Assembly: GCA_020053105.1 (NCBI GenBank)
Contig: JAGVNU010000028.1
Span: forward strand, 41,733 to 105,732
Origin: Thermodesulfovibrionia bacterium
GTDB taxonomy: Bacteria; Nitrospirota; Thermodesulfovibrionia; UBA6902
Length of the DNA: 64,000 nt
Direction of reading: 5' to 3'
Shown here: in pieces, positions 58,349-64,000 of the stretch
Layout of the letters: every line of letters starts with the position of its first letter
Position numbering within the stretch: position 1 is the first letter of the stretch
Program-made: the position numbers and the translations under genes
Notes under the pieces: generated by a model
What the model was told of the DNA's origin: nothing
What the model saw: the letters and a program-made list of their open reading frames with translations, nothing else
Database searches by the model: none

Positions 58349-59983
58349 TTAATTGTTCTTCTCAAGGAAGAGTTTAAGAGACTGGCTCCTCTGCGGATGT
58401 CTCAGCTTCCTCAGCGCCTTCCCTTCCAGCTGTCTTATACGTTCCCGTGTGACTTTGAAATATGTGCCGACTTCTTCGAGGGTGTGAGAGACATCATCTC
58501 CGATACCGAAACGCTTTCTGATAATATCAGCTTCTTTCCTGGACAGGGTGTCTATTACCTTTCTTACCTGGGTCTTCAGTTCCTGGTGTATGACCAGGTC
58601 GAGGGGGACCAGAGATGCCTTGTCCTCCAGGAAGTCTTCGAGGTGGCTGTCCTCATCGTTTCCGATCGGGGTTTCCAGGGATATCGGCTCCTTGCATACT
58701 TTGAGGATGGCCCTGACTTTTTCGATTGGAAGCCCCATTTGTGCGGCAAGTTCTTCGGCCCTGGGCTCTCTGCCGAGTTCCTGCACAAGGTTTTTTGAAA
58801 CGTGCGTCAGTCTGTTAATGGTTTCAATCATGTGCACGGGAAGCCGTATTGTTCTTGCCTGGTCTGCAAGCGCCCGTGTAATCGCCTGCTTTATCCACCA
58901 TGTAGCATAGGTGCTGAATTTGTAACCCTTTCTGTAATCGAACTTGTCAACGGCCCTCATCAATCCGATATTGCCTTCCTGAATAAGGTCGGATAAAGTG
59001 AGCCCTCTCCCGATGTATTTTCTCGCTATACTTATTACCAGTCTCAGGTTGGACTCTGTAAGAAGTTTCTTGGCGCTGTTTATTTCCATCTCGCTATCAA
59101 GAATTGCGTGTAACGCCTTTCCCACTTCTGCCCCTTTTAGCCCGAGCTTTGACTCAATAGCAGTCTTCCGGGCCCTGATATTTTTAAGGCTGTCCGATGG
59201 TGTTGCGGAGTCATAATTTTTTTTGCTCCTGGTTTTTTCGGCAGAGGAATGGGCTTTAATCTTAAGGTCGTCTGCCTCCCCGGTTAAAGTGATATACATT
59301 TCAGCCATTTGTTTGAACTTTGTCCGGAAGTCATCAATGACCCTGTCTTTTAAATGCAGGGAGGCGATTTTGCACACTATCCTGGAGTTCTTTTCAGCGA
59401 TAGCGGCTTTTATCGTCTCAGAACTTTTTTTACCTGATTTGCCGGAGGACAAACGCAGAGCAAGGGCGTTTTTTTTCCGGACCAGATATTTTAATGATTT
59501 AACGGAACTTAAAAAATTTTCCGAGATCAGGGCCTTGTCCGTCTCGGTCAGGTCGCGCAAGCGGGCGCCGGCACCGTTGTGGTTTGAGAAGACCGTTACT
59601 CCGGTATCTCCGGTCTGTTCCGGGCCGCTTCCATTCGTATCGATTTTTTCAATGGAGCATATGTTATTTATTGACACCAACTTGCCTTTTACCTGAGGCA
59701 GGAAGTTGAGAATGTGTTCAAGGACAAATGGGGCCTGAAAGATAATATTTTGAATACGTTCTTTCCCCTTTTCCATTTTAATCGCAATCTCAACTTCTCC
59801 CTGTTTATTGAGTAGAGGCAGCAGCTCCATATCGCGGAGATACATTTTTACAGGGTCATCAGAACTGTAGTTAATGGATGGAGTGATTCTTCTTGGCCCC
59901 CTCCCGGGATTTTCTTCCTCCTCCATTGCTCCATTGACGTCTCTTTCGTCTTTAAGCTCCAGGTACTCCAGCTGTTCTATCAT
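58349..59983 (-). CDS. rpoD: RNA polymerase sigma-70 factor, RpoD-like
   Basis: region 1.2 [11 protein letters not shown], region 2 [61 protein letters not shown], region 4 [30 protein letters not shown]. Confidence 0.92.
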   Translation of the reverse strand: MIEQLEYLELKDERDVNGAMEEEENPGRGPRRITPSINYSSDDPVKMYLRDMELLPLLNKQGEVEIAIKMEKGKERIQNIIFQAPFVLEHILNFLPQVKGKLVSINNICSIEKIDTNGSGPEQTGDTGVTVFSNHNGAGARLRDLTETDKALISENFLSSVKSLKYLVRKKNALALRLSSGKSGKKSSETIKAAIAEKNSRIVCKIASLHLKDRVIDDFRTKFKQMAEMYITLTGEADDLKIKAHSSAEKTRSKKNYDSATPSDSLKNIRARKTAIESKLGLKGAEVGKALHAILDSEMEINSAKKLLTESNLRLVISIARKYIGRGLTLSDLIQEGNIGLMRAVDKFDYRKGYKFSTYATWWIKQAITRALADQARTIRLPVHMIETINRLTHVSKNLVQELGREPRAEELAAQMGLPIEKVRAILKVCKEPISLETPIGNDEDSHLEDFLEDKASLVPLDLVIHQELKTQVRKVIDTLSRKEADIIRKRFGIGDDVSHTLEEVGTYFKVTRERIRQLEGKALRKLRHPQRSQSLKLFLEKNN

Positions 59984-60167
59984 TTTTTCTCCCCTTTGAA
60001 ATATGCGTTTTTGGTAATTTATTAAAAAAATTCAATTCTGCAATACCACTATAAATCTTAAATCCGTCTCCACTGAAGAACTCCCGGCTTTCTTCTCTGT
60101 GCCGGGGGTCAGAGAGATCCTCTAACGATTGAAGAATGACCGCTTCTGCAAGGCTCCTGTATCCCAT
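59952..60167 (-). CDS. small hypothetical protein
   Basis: [50 protein letters not shown]; start chosen after STAS gene stop. Confidence 0.5.
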   Translation of the reverse strand: MGYRSLAEAVILQSLEDLSDPRHREESREFFSGDGFKIYSGIAELNFFNKLPKTHISKGRKNDRTAGVPGA

Positions 60168-60186
60168 ATCTCTCCTTTTGTCTGAA

Positions 60187-60546
60187 TCAGAAGGCGCTTT
60201 CCTGATATTCGGGAGACCAGACAGTATCTGAAGCGCCCGAAATATCACATTTGTAAATTCCGTTTATATAATTCCTCGGGACTTCCGTAAGAATTATCGG
60301 GTTCTTAAGCCTGAGTGACGTGCAATACGCTTTTCTGATTAAATTGAAACAGGTCAAATCAATTCTCGATACTTTTTTCATATTCAGTACCGCCCGGTCC
60401 ATACCGTGGATGGCCCGCATAAGAAGCAATTTCAATTCGTCTTCATGTTCTGCCGTCAGCTCCCCGATGAGATTGAATATCCCCACGTTGTTGAACTGCT
60501 CAAATGTAAAATTAATATTCTTGCTCATGGCGCCAGTAGGTATCAT
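60187..60546 (-). CDS. STAS-domain-like protein (anti-sigma factor antagonist type)
   Basis: NNVGIFNLIGELTAEHEDELKLLLMRAIHGMDRAVLNMKKVSRIDLTCFNLIRKAY. Confidence 0.7.
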   Translation of the reverse strand: MIPTGAMSKNINFTFEQFNNVGIFNLIGELTAEHEDELKLLLMRAIHGMDRAVLNMKKVSRIDLTCFNLIRKAYCTSLRLKNPIILTEVPRNYINGIYKCDISGASDTVWSPEYQESAF

Positions 60547-60737
60547 TTGTTCCTCAATGTCCTCTCGAATGGTTTTTCATCGACTGCTTTGTTTTTATAA
60601 ATGGCACAGGACTTATAATTGTTGCCGCAATAAGTTATAGCGGGTGTTATGGTTTTACTGTTAAGGTCAAAACAGTAACACTCGTTTAAAGGGTCCTTGA
60701 CCAATGGGCATAATTTATTCTTAATTTGAAAAAACAT
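60543..60737 (-). CDS. small cysteine-rich protein (paralog-like 1)
   Basis: 64 aa; CPLVKDPLNECYCFDLNSKTITPAITYCGNNYKSCAIYKN. Confidence 0.55.
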   Translation of the reverse strand: MFFQIKNKLCPLVKDPLNECYCFDLNSKTITPAITYCGNNYKSCAIYKNKAVDEKPFERTLRNK

Positions 60738-60750
60738 TTAGCTGATCTCC

Positions 60751-60975
60751 TTAGGATGAATAGGTTTTAGATACCGTATCAACCTGTTTTAGATAGAAAA
60801 CACATCTGCAATGATTATCGTTTTTGCAATATTCCCGGATTTCAGAATTTGTCAGGATGTCGGGGACCATAAATCTCAGTCTGCAGAATGAAGACCCCGA
60901 TTCCGCCCATTCATTCAGGTTAGGACAAGTGGCATTTGCGTTGAAAGTTCTTTGCTCTGATACATTCATATTCAT
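60751..60975 (-). CDS. small cysteine-rich protein (paralog-like 2)
   Basis: start reset to MNMNVSEQ (SD GAGGTTAAGCAGATG); CPNLNEWAESGSSFCRLRFMVPDILTNSEIREYCKNDNHCRCVFYLK. Confidence 0.6.
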   Translation of the reverse strand: MNMNVSEQRTFNANATCPNLNEWAESGSSFCRLRFMVPDILTNSEIREYCKNDNHCRCVFYLKQVDTVSKTYSS

Positions 60976-61255
60976 CTGCTTAACCTCAATTAAACGGTTA
61001 TTGATAACTGTAGAATATGGTTTTGAAAATCTTATAAGAGACTGCTTAGGTAATAAGCTTATATCAAGAAGCATGCCACGGCCCGGAGATAATAGCATGA
61101 CTTCCGGTATCCCCGATAACATTTAAATTGGACGTGTATTCGGGTTTGTAACATCTGGATTCTATGGGATTCAGAAGGAGGGCAGTTTTAACAGCAGAAA
61201 ATAATTACGAATAGTTAAATCAATGATTGTGGAAAGTTGGGGTGGCTGTATATGT

Positions 61256-61300
61256 GACATGTCTTGGCTTTGTGCTGTCATGAAAGCATGACATGTCATG
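61256..61300. promoter_or_regulatory. cluster of palindromic operator/UAS-like sites
   Basis: GACATGTC (61256-61263), then TGTCATG-aaag-CATGACATGTCATG (61276-61300), upstream of the small-Cys/STAS genes and downstream of an NtrC regulator gene. Confidence 0.5.
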
Positions 61301-61319
61301 GTTCTGAGTAGTTTAATGT

Positions 61320-63011
61320 CTATTCTGTTTGTATATTATATTTTTCTATTTTTCTGTAAATTGTCCTTACGTTGACCCCCAGAAATCTTGCTGCCTTGGA
61401 CTTGTTTCCTCCCGCTCTTTTAAGGGCGTCTGCAACGGCATCCGGACCGTCAGTATTTACATCCGGATGAGAGGTAAGATTTTTCCCTGGATGATCGGTA
61501 ATGCTTTTTGGGAGATGGTCAATAATAATAGTGTCTTGCTTCGCTACTACAAAGGCATGCTCCAGTGTGTGTTCCAGTTCCCTGATATTGCCTGGCCATG
61601 AGTAATCCATAAACAGCGCCTTTACATCTTCAGATATGGCAGTTACATTTTTATTGAATTTATCGTTGAACTTCTGGATAAAAGAATCAACCAGCAGTGG
61701 TATGTCGTCCTTCCGGTCCCGTAGAGGGGGCAGGGCCAGTTCAACGACTTTCAGGCGGTAATAGAGGTCTTCCCTGAACTGGCCGCTCCTGACTTTCCGC
61801 GAGAGGTCCTGGTTTGTTGCGGTAATTACACGGACGTCTGCTTTTATCGGGGTAGAATCTCCAACGCGCTCAAACACCTTGTCTTGCAGCACCCTCAACA
61901 GCCGTAACTGCATCTGCGGGGACAGGTCCCCGATTTCATCCAGAAAGATACTCCCCCCCTCGGCCTTCTGGAATCTGCCGATCTTATCTTTATCTGCCCC
62001 GGTAAAGGCGCCCCTGACATGTCCGAAGAGTTCGCTTTCAAGCAGGCTTTCGGAAAGGGCTGAGCAGTTAACCTTTACCAGCGGCCTGCTGCTGCGTTTC
62101 CCTTTATAATGTATTGCTTCTGCTACAAGTTCTTTCCCGGTGCCGCTTTCACCTGTAATCAAAGCAGTGGTTTCTACATCAGCGAGGTCTTCTATAAGGG
62201 AATATATCCTCTGCATTTGCATGTTTTGTCCGATGATATGATGAAATTTCCGGCGCTCTCCGAGGTCCCGCTCCAGTTCACTGAGGCGCGTCTCGTCTCT
62301 TACTATCATCACGGCCCCTGAGAATGACCCCATGTTGATAAGGGGCCAGGTTGATATTGTAACCACCTGTTTGTGCCTGCCGTTATATTCACACTCTGTT
62401 CGCTGGACTTCGAAAGGATGTTTTTCAAGTATGGTTTTTTTCAGTACCTCAAGGCACTTGTAATTGCAGTTTGTCTGTATTGCGCCAAGGGACTTGCCTA
62501 AAGAACCGCGGGTCAATCCGCAGATATTTTCTGCGGCCTCATTTGCTTCAAGAACAGCCAGGTCTTTATCAACCGTAATAATGGCGTCCTTTACGCTCTT
62601 GAAGATTGCTTCAAGGTTGGTGCGGTATTTCTCGTTTTCGTCCCTGAGGGCCTTGTTCTGCAGGGCCATGCCGGTTATATGAAGCAGTATCTCCTGCTTG
62701 ACAGGTTTGAAAATATAATCAAAGGCGCCTAACCGGAGAGCCGCGGACGCAGTCTCAACATTGGGGTATCCGGTTATCATTACAACTTGACAGTTCAGTC
62801 CCCTGTTTTTGATTTCCTTCAGGAGGTCGATCCCGGTCTTGCCTCCTAAAACAATATCCATGAATATGAGATCAAAATCATTCCGGGAAAGTACTTCGAG
62901 GGCCTCATTGTACTCCCCGGCGGTGGCCACCTCATGCCCCTCATCCGAAAGGAAGCTGTCAAAGGTGAAACGTATACTTTCTTCGTCGTCTACTATTAGA
63001 ATTTTTGCCAT
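61320..63011 (-). CDS. sigma-54-dependent response regulator with internal PAS domain
   Basis: receiver LIFMDIVLGG, GESGTGKE, GAFTGA, GSIFLDEIGDLS, HTH NKSKAARFLGVNVRTIYRKIEKY. Confidence 0.94.
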   Translation of the reverse strand: MAKILIVDDEESIRFTFDSFLSDEGHEVATAGEYNEALEVLSRNDFDLIFMDIVLGGKTGIDLLKEIKNRGLNCQVVMITGYPNVETASAALRLGAFDYIFKPVKQEILLHITGMALQNKALRDENEKYRTNLEAIFKSVKDAIITVDKDLAVLEANEAAENICGLTRGSLGKSLGAIQTNCNYKCLEVLKKTILEKHPFEVQRTECEYNGRHKQVVTISTWPLINMGSFSGAVMIVRDETRLSELERDLGERRKFHHIIGQNMQMQRIYSLIEDLADVETTALITGESGTGKELVAEAIHYKGKRSSRPLVKVNCSALSESLLESELFGHVRGAFTGADKDKIGRFQKAEGGSIFLDEIGDLSPQMQLRLLRVLQDKVFERVGDSTPIKADVRVITATNQDLSRKVRSGQFREDLYYRLKVVELALPPLRDRKDDIPLLVDSFIQKFNDKFNKNVTAISEDVKALFMDYSWPGNIRELEHTLEHAFVVAKQDTIIIDHLPKSITDHPGKNLTSHPDVNTDGPDAVADALKRAGGNKSKAARFLGVNVRTIYRKIEKYNIQTE

Positions 63012-63019
63012 AATGATAT

Positions 63020-63985
63020 TTAATGCCTGACCGGCAGCTCTACTGTAACTTTAGTAAACTTGCCTTCAACACTATCGACTGCAAGTCTGCCTCCATGGTC
63101 ACTTATTATGCCGTGACTGATGCTCAATCCCAGGCCTGTGCCTATGCCACCGGGCTTGGTGGAAAAAAACGGGTTCATTATTTTATTCAGTATGCCGGGA
63201 CTAATACCGGTCCCACTGTCATGGAATATGACACGAATATACGGTTGCGGTCCGTCTGTAAACTCCTGAGCAAGGATTTCAAGCATTTTATTTTCATGTG
63301 TTCCTTCGTATTTACTGTTAAGGGCATAACGGGCATTGCTTATGATATTTAAAAATACCTGCTCGATCTGTTGGGGCTGAACAAAAACGACAGGCAGTGT
63401 CCGTGGTATATTCAGGACCAGAATAATACCGTCTTTTCGCAACTGGATTTCGGTAAGGCCCAGTGTTTCTGAAATGATTTCGACCATATTGGCCGGCATT
63501 CTGTCCCCTATGTTGTCCCGTGCAAAAGAAAGCAGGTTTCTAACAATATTTGCGATGCGGTCGCCTTCTTTTATGATTCTCCTGGTGATATCATATTCCA
63601 TGCTGCCTTCTGAATTCTTGTTCAGCAACATCTGTGAATAGTTGATAATGCCGTTAATCGGATTGTTGATTTCATGTGCCACCCCGGCGGCAAGCTCGCC
63701 GAGCGCTGCCAGGTGGCTGGCGCGGACGGCCTCTGCCTCAGCCCGCTTGCGGTCGGTTATATCTTCAATGATTTCCATGAAGCGGTAAATATTCTTATTT
63801 TCATCCAGTTCAGGGATCGTGGTCACCCTGATAAATTTATCTTTCATGGGCCGCTCCATTGTTACAGGCTTTTTTGAGGAAGTACACTCACCTCTTTTGC
63901 AGAAAGAGCATATTTTCTCAGGCCCCCTTTTTGCCGGATCATCAGCATATTCGCCCACTGCGTCATAACATGTTTTCCCGGTCAA
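63020..63985 (-). CDS. PAS sensor histidine kinase (probably truncated by window end)
   Basis: GELAAGVAHEINNPINGIINYSQML H-box, HATPase FHDSGTGISPGILNKIMNPFFSTKPGGIGTGLGLSI; ORF runs to the window edge. Confidence 0.9.
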   Translation of the reverse strand: MTGKTCYDAVGEYADDPAKRGPEKICSFCKRGECTSSKKPVTMERPMKDKFIRVTTIPELDENKNIYRFMEIIEDITDRKRAEAEAVRASHLAALGELAAGVAHEINNPINGIINYSQMLLNKNSEGSMEYDITRRIIKEGDRIANIVRNLLSFARDNIGDRMPANMVEIISETLGLTEIQLRKDGIILVLNIPRTLPVVFVQPQQIEQVFLNIISNARYALNSKYEGTHENKMLEILAQEFTDGPQPYIRVIFHDSGTGISPGILNKIMNPFFSTKPGGIGTGLGLSISHGIISDHGGRLAVDSVEGKFTKVTVELPVRH

Positions 63986-64000
63986 TTCTCCTTCGCTGAA

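Noticed and set aside
1-64000. CRISPR arrays, tRNA and rRNA genes
   Set aside because: No regularly spaced direct repeats, T-loop GGTTCRA-type tRNA signatures or rRNA-like sequence seen by eye; a tRNAscan/Infernal run would be decisive

Overview
Chromosomal window with no rRNA, tRNA, CRISPR or prophage signal. Gene content suggests a Nitrospirota- or deltaproteobacteria-like Gram-negative, but taxonomy is inference. Main blocks: (1) ~1-19 kb, carboxylate (acetate-like) uptake and sensing: Na+/solute symporter + DUF4212 subunit + DnaQ-like exonuclease + cNMP/CBS/DUF294 protein, an NtrC-type regulator, a second DUF294 paralog, a diguanylate cyclase, a symporter-fused histidine kinase and a degenerate NtrC-like regulator. 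(2) ~11.2-12.8 kb, a three-gene AT-rich cassette with a TIGR04255-like protein. (3) ~19-32 kb, housekeeping genes (ABC-F, KhpA-like, secG, tpiA, ugd, a heptosyltransferase-GmhB fusion, Lon-like protease, xerD). (4) 32-50.7 kb, a complete dcw cluster mraZ-rsmH-ftsL-ftsI-murE-murF-mraY-murD-ftsW-murG-murC-murB-ddl-ftsQ-ftsA-ftsZ. (5) 50.7-64 kb: sensor kinase, proS, PpiC/SurA-like lipoprotein, DHH-CBS-CCA tRNA nucleotidyltransferase, RpoD-like sigma, a STAS/small-Cys-protein cluster and another NtrC two-component pair. Most notable observations: two copies of one MITE-like element (7647-7789 and 49317-49463, the latter between ftsA and ftsZ); a family of GYAGGGGC..GCCCCTRCA palindromes, one inside the proS ORF; a near-consensus sigma-54 promoter with repeated upstream motifs before the uptake operon; a decayed NtrC paralog; an unlisted 58-aa membrane protein ORF abutting the symporter-kinase; and a three-repeat MraZ operator. 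All calls are by eye; no searches were run.
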